Origin: JAGQRJ01 sp041402045
GTDB taxonomy: Bacteria; Planctomycetota; J058
Length of the DNA stretch: 48,477 nucleotides
Direction: 5' to 3'
NCBI GenBank assembly: GCA_041402045.1
Contig: JAWKSZ010000066.1
Coordinates: 1-48,477, forward strand
Both the position numbers and the translations under genes were made by a program. The notes under the pieces are model-generated. The model had not been told where the DNA came from, did no database searches, and saw only the letters and a program-made list of their open reading frames with translations. Shown one piece after another: positions 17,249-24,961 of this stretch; within the stretch, counting starts at the first letter, position 1; every line of letters begins with the position of its first letter.

Positions 17249-18543
17249 TGGACCTTCAGCCGCCCGCGGAAGCGCCGCCCGGCGCGAGACACGGTGATCG
17301 AGACCTCGGCCCCGGGCTCGACCTCGGCCAGGGCGCGGGCGAAGTCGGCGGGGGTCGCCAGGGGGCGGCGGGTCCCCGAGGCGAAGCCGAGCTCGGTGAT
17401 CACGTCGCCGGTCTGCACCCCGATCTGGGCCCCGGGGCCGCCGGCGAGCACGCCGATCACCTGCACGCCCTCGGCCCGGCTGAGCCCCAGGCGCCAGGCG
17501 GCGCTCGGGGTCAGGACCTGGGTCGCGAGCCCGGTGCGCGCGCGGATCGCCAAACGCTCCGGAGCCGGGGTCGGGGTCAGGGTCGCGCCGCGGCGCGCGC
17601 CCTCGGGGCTCAGGAGCGCGAGGCGCAGCGGCTCGTCGACCTTGGCCCGGGCCAGGGCGAGCTGGACCTGATACGCCGCCTGCACGGGGCGCGCGCCGGT
17701 GGCGACCACGCGGTCGCCGACCTGGATCCCCGCCCGCGCGGCCGGGCTCTCGGGGGCGACCTCGATCACCTGCGGGCCCTCGCTGGCGTCCTCGAGCACG
17801 AGCCCGCTGTAGGCGCCGGGGAGCAGCCCGGGCTCGCTCAGCGCGCGCAAGGCCCCGCGCAGGTGACCCACCGGGATCGCGAACCCGATCCCCTGGCCCT
17901 GGTCGTGGATCGCGGTGTTGATCCCGATCAGCTCGCCCTGGAGGTTGACCAAGGGTCCGCCGGAGTTGCCCGGGTTGATCGCGGCGTCCGTCTGCAGGAA
18001 GCGCTCGGGGAACTCGTGCCCGGCGTGGCGCAGGCGCCGCCCGCGGGCGGAGATCACGCCCCGGCTCACCGAGCTCTCGAGCCCGTAAGGGTTGCCGAAG
18101 GCGAGGCAGGTCTGCCCGACCCGCAGGGACGCGGGGTCGGCGAGCTCGATCGCGGTCAGCTCGCGCGGCGCGTGGAGCTGGAGCAGGGCCAGGTCCTCGG
18201 CGTAGCGCACGGCGACCAGCTCGGCCTCGAGGCGCCCCTCGATCCCCGGGACCCCGACCAGGATCCGCGAGGCGCGGGCGACCACGTGGGCGTTGGTGAG
18301 CACGTAGCCCCCGGGGTCCACGACCACCCCCGAGCCCAGGTTCACCGCGCGGCCCTTGGCCGGCGGCGTCGGGCGCTGGGCGTGGGCGGGGAGCTCGCGC
18401 TCGACGAGCTGCTCGGTGCTGAGGTTGACCACCGAGGGGCCCACGCGCTCCACCGCGAGCACCGCGGGCTCGACCGGGGGCTCGTCCTGGGCGAGGGCGC
18501 TCGCGACGAGCAGCAGCGTCAGGGACCAGAGGGTGCGCACCAT
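17245..18543 (-). CDS. HtrA/DegQ-type periplasmic serine protease
   Basis: 432-aa secreted trypsin-like protease with a signal peptide cleavable at ALA-Q (residue about 19). The triad is visible: His in TNAHVV (about 86), Asp in AEDLALLQL (about 116) and Ser in NPGNSGGPL (about 195). Two PDZ domains follow (VIEVAPESPAARAGIQVGD and VIGVLAGGPGAQIGVQTGD). HtrA proteins degrade misfolded envelope proteins. The ATG at 18543 has a -10-like TATAGT just seven bases before it, so the message may be leaderless. Co-translated with the EI24-like membrane protein. Confidence 0.92.
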   Translation of the reverse strand: MVRTLWSLTLLLVASALAQDEPPVEPAVLAVERVGPSVVNLSTEQLVERELPAHAQRPTPPAKGRAVNLGSGVVVDPGGYVLTNAHVVARASRILVGVPGIEGRLEAELVAVRYAEDLALLQLHAPRELTAIELADPASLRVGQTCLAFGNPYGLESSVSRGVISARGRRLRHAGHEFPERFLQTDAAINPGNSGGPLVNLQGELIGINTAIHDQGQGIGFAIPVGHLRGALRALSEPGLLPGAYSGLVLEDASEGPQVIEVAPESPAARAGIQVGDRVVATGARPVQAAYQVQLALARAKVDEPLRLALLSPEGARRGATLTPTPAPERLAIRARTGLATQVLTPSAAWRLGLSRAEGVQVIGVLAGGPGAQIGVQTGDVITELGFASGTRRPLATPADFARALAEVEPGAEVSITVSRAGRRFRGRLKVQ

Positions 18544-18650
18544 GGGGCGTACTATACCCGCTCGGCGCACCCCGCTCCCGGACGCGAACCTCTGGCCTGG
18601 TTTGGACTTCCTGCTGAAGGGCGCCCGACGGGCAGGTATCATGCGACCCC
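18544..18650. promoter_or_regulatory. Divergent promoter region for htrA and larE
   Basis: The minus strand has TATAGT (18556-18551) seven bases before the HtrA ATG. The plus strand has TATCAT (18637-18642) eight bases before the larE GTG. Both spacings put transcription starts at or next to the start codon, consistent with leaderless transcripts. Confidence 0.45.
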
Positions 18651-19553
18651 GTGATCGAGCTCGCCCCCGACAGCCCCGGCCTGCCCCCCAGCGCCCGCCG
18701 CAAGCGCGCCGCGCTGCTGGCGGACATGCGCGCGCGGATCGGCGCGGGCCGCCTGGGGGTGGCCTTCTCCGGCGGCGTCGACTCCACGCTCCTGCTCGCG
18801 CTGTGCGTCGAGGCCCTGGGCGCCGAGCGCTGCCTGGCGGTCACCGCGCGCTCGGCGAGCCTGGCCCAGGACGAGTGGGCGGCGTGCCAGCGCCTGGCCG
18901 CCCAGCTCGGGGTCGAGCTCGTGGCCCTCGAGACCCGCGAGCTCGAGCGCGCGGCCTACCGCCAGAACGGCCCCGACCGCTGCTACCACTGCAAGACCGA
19001 GCTCTTCGAGCGCGTCGACGACGAGGTCGTGGAGCGCTATGGCCTGAGCGCGGTCGCCTACGGCGCGACCGCTGACGACCTCGGCGACCACCGCCCGGGC
19101 ATGGCCGCCGCCCGGGAGCACGCGGTGCTCGCGCCCCTGGCCGACGCCGGGCTGACCAAGGCCGAGATCCGCGCCCTGAGCCAGGCCCTGGGGCTCCCCA
19201 CCTGGAACAAGCCGGCGCAGCCCTGCCTCGCCTCGCGGGTCCCCTACGGCGAGGAGGTCACGGCGGCCAAGCTCGGCCGGATCGACGCCGCCGAGGCGCT
19301 GCTGCACCGCGTCGGCCTGCGCGAGGCCCGGGTCCGCCACCACGAGTCCGCCGGCGCGCCCCTGGCCCGGCTGGAGGTGCCCGTGGCCGACTTGCCCCAC
19401 GCCCTGACCCACCGCGACGAGCTCGTGCAGGGCTTGCGCGACCTGGGCTTCCACTACGTCGTGCTCGACCTGGAGGGCTTCCGCTCCGGGCGACAGAACG
19501 ACGTGCTCAAGGCTCAGCGCCTGCTGCCCACCGTCCAAGGAGAGCGCTCATGA
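18651..19553 (+). CDS. larE: LarE-family ATP-dependent sulfurtransferase
   Basis: 300-aa PP-loop protein. LarE adenylates the nicotinic-acid-derived precursor and supplies sulfur for the nickel-pincer cofactor of lactate racemase-type enzymes. The ATP motif is FSGGVDSTLL (about residues 39-48). The C-x-x-C in DRCYHCKTELF and KPAQPCLASRVPYG, which includes the usual LarE sulfur-donor cysteine position, are seen. The length is normal. LarB and LarC are not in the window, so its partner genes must be elsewhere, or it works on another thiolation. The stop overlaps the next start (ATGA, 19550-19553). Confidence 0.88.
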   Translation: MIELAPDSPGLPPSARRKRAALLADMRARIGAGRLGVAFSGGVDSTLLLALCVEALGAERCLAVTARSASLAQDEWAACQRLAAQLGVELVALETRELERAAYRQNGPDRCYHCKTELFERVDDEVVERYGLSAVAYGATADDLGDHRPGMAAAREHAVLAPLADAGLTKAEIRALSQALGLPTWNKPAQPCLASRVPYGEEVTAAKLGRIDAAEALLHRVGLREARVRHHESAGAPLARLEVPVADLPHALTHRDELVQGLRDLGFHYVVLDLEGFRSGRQNDVLKAQRLLPTVQGERS

Positions 19554-20152
19554 TCGCTGCCCGCCGCCTGATCGCCTGCCTGATCCTCACCGCCCTCGCC
19601 GGCGGGGTGTTCGCCGGCTGCGTCGTGGTCGAAGAGACCCGCATGCCGACCACCGGCGACACCTGGAACGAGTCCGAGGAGGAGGGGCTCTCCGACGAGG
19701 AGAAGCTGCTCGAGGCGGTGGAGGACGACGAGGAGGACGCCAAGCTGTGGTTCCTCCTGGGCGACCTCTACGAGAACCAGGCCCGCTACGAGGAGGCGGC
19801 GTTGGCCTACGAGCGCATGAAGACGCTGATCGAGGAGCAGAACCCGAACCAGTCCTTCACCGCGGGCAACTACCACCTCGGTCGAGTGTTCGCGCTCATG
19901 AAGGACAACCAGCGCGCGGTGGGCTTCCTGGGCAAGGTCCTCGAGACCCAGCCCGAGGACCCGGGCAAGGCCTCGCTGAACAAGCACTACCGCGAGTCCC
20001 ACTACCTGCTCGCGGTGATCTACCACAACACCAAGCAGTTCGAGGCCGCGCTCAAGCACGCCCAGGCCTTCCGCGAGATCGGCGGCGACGGCCTGCGCGC
20101 TGACGCGCTGATCATGAACATTCGCCACGCCCGCGAGAAGCGCAGGAGCTAG
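19550..20152 (+). CDS. TPR lipoprotein
   Basis: 200-aa lipoprotein with lipobox FAGC (Cys24), an acidic linker (ESEEEGLSDEEKLLEAVEDDEEDAK is split by the TPR start) and three or so tetratricopeptide-like repeats (LWFLLGDLYENQARYEEAALAYERM; NYHLGRVFALMKDNQRAVGFLGKVL; YLLAVIYHNTKQFEAALKHAQAF). It is probably a periplasmic scaffold. It is coupled to larE by a 4-bp overlap, though a shared function is not evident. Its TAG stop shares the palindrome CTAG with the stop of the convergent PKS remnant. Confidence 0.82.
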   Translation: MIAARRLIACLILTALAGGVFAGCVVVEETRMPTTGDTWNESEEEGLSDEEKLLEAVEDDEEDAKLWFLLGDLYENQARYEEAALAYERMKTLIEEQNPNQSFTAGNYHLGRVFALMKDNQRAVGFLGKVLETQPEDPGKASLNKHYRESHYLLAVIYHNTKQFEAALKHAQAFREIGGDGLRADALIMNIRHAREKRRS

Positions 20153-20530
20153 CGCGCGCGGACGAGGAGCAGCTCGGCGGTGAAGCCGGGGCCCATGGCA
20201 AGCAATAGCCCGAGGGCGCCCGGGCGGTAGCTCCCGGCGGCGAGCCCGCGGGCGGCCACGAACAGGACCGAGGCCGACGAGAGGTTGCCGTAGTCGCGGA
20301 GCACCTCCCGCGAGTGGCGCACCGCCGCCTCCTCCAGCTCGAACACGTCGCGCAGGTTGTCGAGGACCTTGGTCCCCCCCGGGTGCAGCGCGAAGAACTC
20401 GAGCTGCCCGACGTCGACGGGCTCCCCCGCGAGCCGCACCCCGTCGAGGAACTCCGCGACCTCGCCGCGCAGGTGCCGGCGCACGAGCAGCGGAATCCGC
20501 GACGAGAGCACGATCCGGAAGCCCTCGGTC
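20148..20530 (-). pseudogene. Truncated duplicate of the type III PKS 3' end
   Basis: 383 bp that align without gaps to 21073-21455, the last third of the intact synthase gene, with only 7 mismatches (98.2%). It encodes the C-terminal His/Asn part (FFALHPGGTKVL, YGNLSSASVLFV) and the stop, but not the active-site Cys. Beyond 20530 the similarity stops abruptly and tandem repeats begin. All seven differences are synonymous. The intact gene therefore probably once ended here, directly convergent with the TPR gene, and about 925 bp were inserted or duplicated. Confidence 0.88.
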
Positions 20531-20890
20531 GCGCTCGCCACGCGCCCCGCGCGACGATCACCCGCGGCGCGAGGTGAACCGCCCGCTTCGACGATCACCA
20601 TGCGCCCCGCGCGACGATCACCCGCGGCGCGGGGTGAACCGCCTCCGCTTCGCCGCTCGCCACGCGCCCCGCGCGACGATCACCCGCGGCGCGGGTGAAC
20701 CGCCTCCGCTTCGCCGCTCGCCTACGCCCGCGCGACGATCACCCGCGGCGCGGGTGAACCACCTCCGCTTCGCCGCTCGCCACACGCCCCGCGCGACGAT
20801 CACCCGCGGCGCGGGTGAACCGCCTCCGCTTCGCCGCTCGCCACACGCCCCGCGCGACGATCACCCGCGGCGCGGGGTGAACCGCCTCCG
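20531..20890. repeat. Roughly 60-bp tandem repeats inside the PKS duplication
   Basis: Six copies of a unit containing GCGCGACGATCACCCGCGG followed by GCGGGTGAACC, then CCTCCGCTTCGCCGCTCGCC, at roughly 20547, 20607, 20670, 20730, 20794 and 20855. The core CACCCGCGGCGCGGGTG is an internal palindrome. The remaining 180 bp to 21072 hold a GC-rich stretch (CCCGTAGGGAGCAGCTTG, CCTCCGGAGGG) resembling the palindrome at 24.0-24.3 kb. No gene is credible here. Confidence 0.85.
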
Positions 20891-21073
20891 CGCGCCGGGG
20901 CCCCCGCGCGCCGGTCAGGCGCGACGTGGCCTAGCGGAGCGATCCGCCTCCGCCCCCCATGCCCGTAGGGAGCAGCTTGCAGCCGGTATGTGCGTCCTCC
21001 ACCCTCCGGAGGGCAGGGCTATGCGCCCGCGCCGCTGCGTAGATCCTCCGCCACCCGCGCGCATGGGGGCCTG

Positions 21074-22144
21074 CTAGCGCGCGCGGACGAGGAGCAGCTC
21101 GGCGGTGAAGCCGGGGCCCATGGCGAGCAGGAGCCCGAGGGCGCCCGGGCGGTAGCTCCCGGCGGCGAGGCCGCGGGCGGCCACGAACAGGACCGAGGCC
21201 GACGAGAGGTTGCCGTAGTCGCGGAGCACCTCCCGCGAGTGGCGCACCGCCGCCTCCTCCAGCTCGAACACGTCGCGCAGGTTGTCGAGGACCTTGGTCC
21301 CCCCTGGGTGCAGCGCGAAGAACTCGAGCTGCCCGACGTCGACGGGCTCCCCCGCGAGCCGCACCCCGTCGAGGAACTCCGCGACCTCGCCGCGCAGGTG
21401 CCGGCGCACGAGCAGCGGGATCCGCGAGGAGAGCACGATCCGGAAGCCCTCGGTCTTGAGGTCGAAGCCCATGACGTCCTGGGTGTCCGGGAACAGCACG
21501 CTGCGCTGGGCGAGGAGCTCGAGGCTCGGGCCCGCGGGCGGCTCGGCGCTGACGAGGGCCGCGGCCGCGCCGTCGCCGAAGATCGCGGCGCTGACCAGGT
21601 TCGCGCGGCTGGTGTCCTCGAGCTGGAGCGTGAGCGAGGGCAGCTCGACCGCGAGCACGAGCGCGGTGCGCCCGGCCTGCGCGCGCAGGAGCTCCCGCGC
21701 GAGGCCCAGAGCCACGGCGCCCGCGGCGCAGCCGACCTCGGTCAGCGGGATCCGGCGCACGTCCTTGCGCAGGCCGAGCGCGTTGGCGACGTAGACGTCG
21801 AGCGCCGGGATCAGGACCCCGGTGCAGCTCGTGTCGATCACCACGTCCACGTCCTGGGGCGTGAGCCCGGCGGCGTCGAGCGCGCGACGCGCCGCCTCGA
21901 TCGCCAGCCGCGGCGCGACCTCGGCGTAGGCTCCGTTGCGCGCGCTGAGCCCGCGCTCGCGCAGGTAGAACTCGGGGGGCATGGCCAGGTGCCGCTCTTG
22001 GATCCCGGCGTGCGCGAACACCCCCGCGACCACCGCGGGGTCCTCGCCGGCCTGGACGAAGCCCGCCTCCAGCCGCGCCTGGGCGTCCTCGGCAGAGATC
22101 GCGTGCTCGGGGAGCGCGAGCTGGATCCCGTGCAGGAAGGCCAC
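21074..22144 (-). CDS. Type III polyketide synthase (chalcone/stilbene synthase family)
   Basis: 356-aa homodimeric ketosynthase that extends an acyl-CoA with malonyl-CoA and cyclises it to a resorcinol or pyrone. The catalytic triad is visible: Cys near 139 in TEVGCAAGAVAL, His near 278 in FFALHPGGTKVL and Asn near 311 in YGNLSSASV. The length is normal. GTG start lies two bases after the stop of the flavoprotein gene, so they form an operon. With that flavoprotein and the divergent ICMT-like methyltransferase the set matches the Streptomyces srsABC and Bacillus bpsAB phenolic-lipid systems. The 3' third is duplicated at 20148-20530. Confidence 0.93.
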   Translation of the reverse strand: MAFLHGIQLALPEHAISAEDAQARLEAGFVQAGEDPAVVAGVFAHAGIQERHLAMPPEFYLRERGLSARNGAYAEVAPRLAIEAARRALDAAGLTPQDVDVVIDTSCTGVLIPALDVYVANALGLRKDVRRIPLTEVGCAAGAVALGLARELLRAQAGRTALVLAVELPSLTLQLEDTSRANLVSAAIFGDGAAAALVSAEPPAGPSLELLAQRSVLFPDTQDVMGFDLKTEGFRIVLSSRIPLLVRRHLRGEVAEFLDGVRLAGEPVDVGQLEFFALHPGGTKVLDNLRDVFELEEAAVRHSREVLRDYGNLSSASVLFVAARGLAAGSYRPGALGLLLAMGPGFTAELLLVRAR

Positions 22145-22146
22145 GC

Positions 22147-23382
22147 TCAGAACCCCAGCGCCAGGCGCAGGCCGTCGCCCACGACCCCGGCGCCCACCGG
22201 GGTCGCCCCCGCGGCCACCCCCAGCAGGCGGTCGAAGCGCTCGGGGCGCTTGGCCAGGGCCTGGATCGCGCGCCGCGCGCGCCGCGGGCGCCGGGCCAGG
22301 TAGAGCAGGGTCGCGGTCAGGGCCTTCGGCGCGCGCAGCAGGGCCTGGCGCCGGCGCGTCCAGCCCGCGAGGGCCTCCGTCGAGAAGTCGCCGCGCCGGA
22401 AGCAGCCGTCGAGCTCCTCGGCGAGCAGCCGCGCGCTGCAGAGCCCCAGCGCGATCCCTTCGCCGCTGATCGGGTCCAGCGCCCCCGCCGCGTCGCCGAC
22501 CAGGGCCACACGCTCGGTGTGCGCCGCGCGGGCGCCGAGCCCCAACGGGCCGAGGGCCCGCGCCTTGGCGAGGAACGGTCGCTCCGCCAGAGCCACCGCG
22601 GGCCCGCCCGCCGCGCGCAGCAAGTCGCGCACTCCGTCGTCGAGGCGCCCCTGGAGCCGCAGCAGGGCCGCGCGCTCGAGGAGCACGGCGACCCCGGTGG
22701 TCGTGGGCCCCAGGGGCGTGAGGTAGAGCTCGGCGCCCGGCGCCAGGAGCACCTCCACCCGGGGCAGCGCGTCGGTCCGCGGCGGGTGGTCCACGTGCAC
22801 CCCGACCCCGAACCGCTCGCGCCGCGGCGCGCGGGCCTCGAGCCCAGCCGCCCGGCGCACGCGGCTGCGCCCGCCGTCGGCGCCGACCACGAGCGGCGCG
22901 CGCAGCGCCTCGCCCCCGATCCGCACCGTGACCCCGCGCGCGTCGCGCTCGAGGTCCTGGACCCAGGCCCCCAGCCGCAGGTCGACCCCCCGCGCGCGCT
23001 CGGCCGCGGCCACCAGCGCCGCGTCGAGGATCGCGCGGGAGATCCCCAGCCCGCGGAGCCCGTCGGGGAAGCTCCCGGCGGCCGACGTCCCGTCGGGCAG
23101 CCAGTAGCGCACGCCGCCGAAGGCTTGCCCCCGGGGAGCGACCGCCTCGAGGACCTCGAGCTCCGCCAGCGCCGCCACGCCCAGGGGCAACACGCCCTCG
23201 CCGCACACCTTCCCCCGGGGGAAGCTCGCGCCGTCGAGGAGGGCCACGTGCCGCCCGGCCCGGGCCAGGCGCAGGGCCAAGGACGCCCCGGCGGGGCCGG
23301 CGCCAACCACGATCGCGTCGTGGGTGAAGGGGTGAGGCGTGGCGATCAGGGGGACTCCGCTCTCGTCGTATCCTAGGCGCAC
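22147..23382 (-). CDS. FAD-dependent oxidoreductase/hydroxylase (SrsC or geranylgeranyl-reductase type)
   Basis: About 411-aa flavoprotein with the dinucleotide motif VVGAGPAGASLALRLARAG at the N-terminus, the substrate-side KVCGEGVLPLG, VVGADGGRSRVRR (about residue 166) and the FAD motif ALVGDAAGALDPISGEGIALGL (about 300). In known type III PKS clusters such enzymes hydroxylate or oxidise the alkylresorcinol ring. The GTG at 23382 has no ribosome site. A CTG at 23349 with GGAG five bases upstream would give a more family-like N-terminus, so the start is uncertain. It precedes the PKS gene by two bases. Confidence 0.85.
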   Translation of the reverse strand: MRLGYDESGVPLIATPHPFTHDAIVVGAGPAGASLALRLARAGRHVALLDGASFPRGKVCGEGVLPLGVAALAELEVLEAVAPRGQAFGGVRYWLPDGTSAAGSFPDGLRGLGISRAILDAALVAAAERARGVDLRLGAWVQDLERDARGVTVRIGGEALRAPLVVGADGGRSRVRRAAGLEARAPRRERFGVGVHVDHPPRTDALPRVEVLLAPGAELYLTPLGPTTTGVAVLLERAALLRLQGRLDDGVRDLLRAAGGPAVALAERPFLAKARALGPLGLGARAAHTERVALVGDAAGALDPISGEGIALGLCSARLLAEELDGCFRRGDFSTEALAGWTRRRQALLRAPKALTATLLYLARRPRRARRAIQALAKRPERFDRLLGVAAGATPVGAGVVGDGLRLALGF

Positions 23383-23400
23383 AGGGAAGGTGTGCGAGTG
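23365..23400. promoter_or_regulatory. Compact divergent promoter of the phenolic-lipid genes
   Basis: TATCCTA (23369-23375) reads TAGGATA on the minus strand, so both directions have a -10-like hexamer in the same seven bases. The plus-strand gene has AGGGAAGG at 23383-23390, seven bases before GTG 23398. Annotated starts in the two directions are only about 10-16 bp apart. Confidence 0.35.
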
Positions 23401-23958
23401 CCGGGGAGCGTCTATGCCTTCGCCGCGGTGATCGGGGTCGTGGCCCTGCTGCGCCTGGGCGAGCTGCTCGTCTCCGCCCGCCGCCGACGCCAGGCGCCCC
23501 ACGCGCCGGTGGCGGAGCCGGTGGTGTTCCCGCTCATGGTCGCCCTCCACGCCGGCCTGCTCGTGGGCCCGCTAGCGGAGGTCGTGCTCCTCGAGCGCCC
23601 GTTCCTTCCGGCCCTCGCCGCGGGCGCCGGCGCGGTGCTCCTGCTCGCCACCGCGCTGCGGGTGTGGACCCTCAGCACCCTGGGCCGCGCCTGGAACGTG
23701 CGGGTGCTGGCCCCCGGCGCGGTCGTGACCCACGGCCCCTACCGCTGGATCCGCCACCCCAACTACCTGGTCGTGATCCTCGAGCTCGCCGCGATCCCGC
23801 TCCTGCACACCGCCTGGATCTCGGCCCTGTCCCTCAGCGCGCTGAACGCGCTGGTGCTCACCCTGCGGATCCGCACCGAGGAGCGCACGCTGGCGCAGGA
23901 TCCGGCCTGGGTCGCCGCCATGGCCCCCAAGGCCCGCTTCCTCCCAGGCCTGTTCTAG
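23398..23958 (+). CDS. ICMT-like membrane methyltransferase of the PKS cluster
   Basis: 186-aa integral membrane protein of the isoprenylcysteine carboxyl methyltransferase superfamily. The signature HGPYRWIRHPNYLVVILELAAIPL lies in the C-terminal half, with RTEERTL (SAM and C-terminal glutamate motif) after it. Four to five spans are visible. Members paired with type III PKSs (BpsB, SrsB) methylate alkylpyrones or alkylresorcinols. The start is taken at GTG 23398 because of the AGGGAAGG site; GTG 23392 is also possible. It is divergent from the PKS and flavoprotein genes. Confidence 0.87.
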   Translation: MPGSVYAFAAVIGVVALLRLGELLVSARRRRQAPHAPVAEPVVFPLMVALHAGLLVGPLAEVVLLERPFLPALAAGAGAVLLLATALRVWTLSTLGRAWNVRVLAPGAVVTHGPYRWIRHPNYLVVILELAAIPLLHTAWISALSLSALNALVLTLRIRTEERTLAQDPAWVAAMAPKARFLPGLF

Positions 23959-23964
23959 CCCCTG

Positions 23965-24295
23965 CCCCTGCCTCTGCCCGACGGCGGTCCGGTGCGGGTG
24001 CGCGTGGGCGGAGCCAGGCGCACCGTCCCGCTCCCCCCACCCGCGGGTAGGGGAGCAGCTTGCTGCTCCCGGTATGGACGTACCTCCACCTCTTGGAGGG
24101 GAGGGACCTCGCCGCACGTGCTTTTCGCACTGCCAAGGGTTCCCTTGCCCTCGGGCCCGCTCGCCTCCCCTCCGGAAGGTGGAGCCGTCCACACCGGGAG
24201 CAGTCGCTGCCTACCCGGGGGTGGGGAGCGGGAACGAACACGCGCCGGACCGCGGTCGGCGGCCAGGGCAGGGCAGAGGCGAGAAGGCAGGGCAG
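23965..24295. repeat. Large imperfect palindrome, about 330 bp
   Basis: The 384-bp gap between the methyltransferase and the phosphatase is one extended inverted repeat. Matching left/right segments include CCCGCTCCCC with GGGGAGCGGG, GGGTAGG with CCTACCC, GCTGCTCCCGGT with ACCGGGAGCAG, and CCTCCACCT...GGAGGGGAGG with CCTCCCCTCCGG...AGGTGGAG. The centre near 24120-24150 is unpaired. Related motifs occur at 20960-21020 and 48290-48477. A REP or MITE-like element is the simplest reading; no gene seen. Confidence 0.75.
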
Positions 24296-24329
24296 TCGCG
24301 GTGGCGTAGCCGTACCCAGCCTGGCCCCT

Positions 24330-24342
24330 TAGATTCTGACCC
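24330..24342 (+). promoter_or_regulatory. -10-like hexamer just before the phosphatase start
   Basis: TAGATT (24330-24335) lies seven bases before GTG 24343, with no ribosome site between, again suggesting a leaderless message. Confidence 0.35.
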
Positions 24343-24924
24343 GTGCGCACCTCGTTGATCCTGATCCGCCACGGCGAGACCGAATGGAACCGCGAGGGCC
24401 GCCTCCAGGGCCACCGCGACGTGCCTCTGAGCGAGGTCGGCCACGCCCAGGCCCTGAACCTGGCCCAGCGCCTGAAGAAGGAGCTCGGCCGCCGCGAGGT
24501 GCTGGTCGTGACCAGCGACCTGCTGCGCGCGCGGCAGACCGCGGCGCCGTTGGTCGCGCTCCTGAACGCGACCGCGATCGGGGCGCCCTACCTCCGCGAG
24601 CGCTGCTTCGGCGTGGCCGAGGGCTTCACCTGGGAAGAGCTGCGCGCGAAGTATCCCGAGGAGACCCGCGCCCACCGCTCGGGGCGCAACAAGGACGCCT
24701 ACCTCGAGTGCGAGCCGGTGGCGGTGTTCCGCAAGCGCGTGCTCGCCGGGCTGCGCCGGATCCACCGCATGGCCGACGGGCGGCTGGCGCTGGCGGTGAC
24801 CCACGGCGGCGCGATCAAGGTCGTGCTCAAGGAGATCCTCGGCGCCAAGACCTTCATGGTCCCGAACACCGCCGCCTTCCGCCTGGCCCACGAGGGCGGG
24901 CGCTGGCACCTGGTCCACGAGTGA
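24343..24924 (+). CDS. Histidine phosphatase (phosphoglycerate mutase-like) protein
   Basis: 193-aa branch 1 histidine phosphatase. The phospho-acceptor histidine is in LILIRHGETEWN (residue about 10), the second in LAVTHGGAIKVVL (about 149), and the acid residue region is LRERCFGVAEGFTWEEL. The family includes cofactor-dependent phosphoglycerate mutases, alpha-ribazole phosphatase and broad phosphatases. The short length and absence of mutase-specific segments favour a phosphatase. The substrate is unknown. GTG start. Followed 37 bp later by a DUF3592 gene. Confidence 0.88.
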   Translation: MRTSLILIRHGETEWNREGRLQGHRDVPLSEVGHAQALNLAQRLKKELGRREVLVVTSDLLRARQTAAPLVALLNATAIGAPYLRERCFGVAEGFTWEELRAKYPEETRAHRSGRNKDAYLECEPVAVFRKRVLAGLRRIHRMADGRLALAVTHGGAIKVVLKEILGAKTFMVPNTAAFRLAHEGGRWHLVHE

Positions 24925-24961
24925 CCCATGATCTAGCCCGCGCTCGAACGCGAGGTGCTCC

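Noticed and set aside
20531..20890. CRISPR-like repeats inside the PKS duplication
   Set aside because: The spaces between cores are themselves repeated, so this is a plain tandem array.
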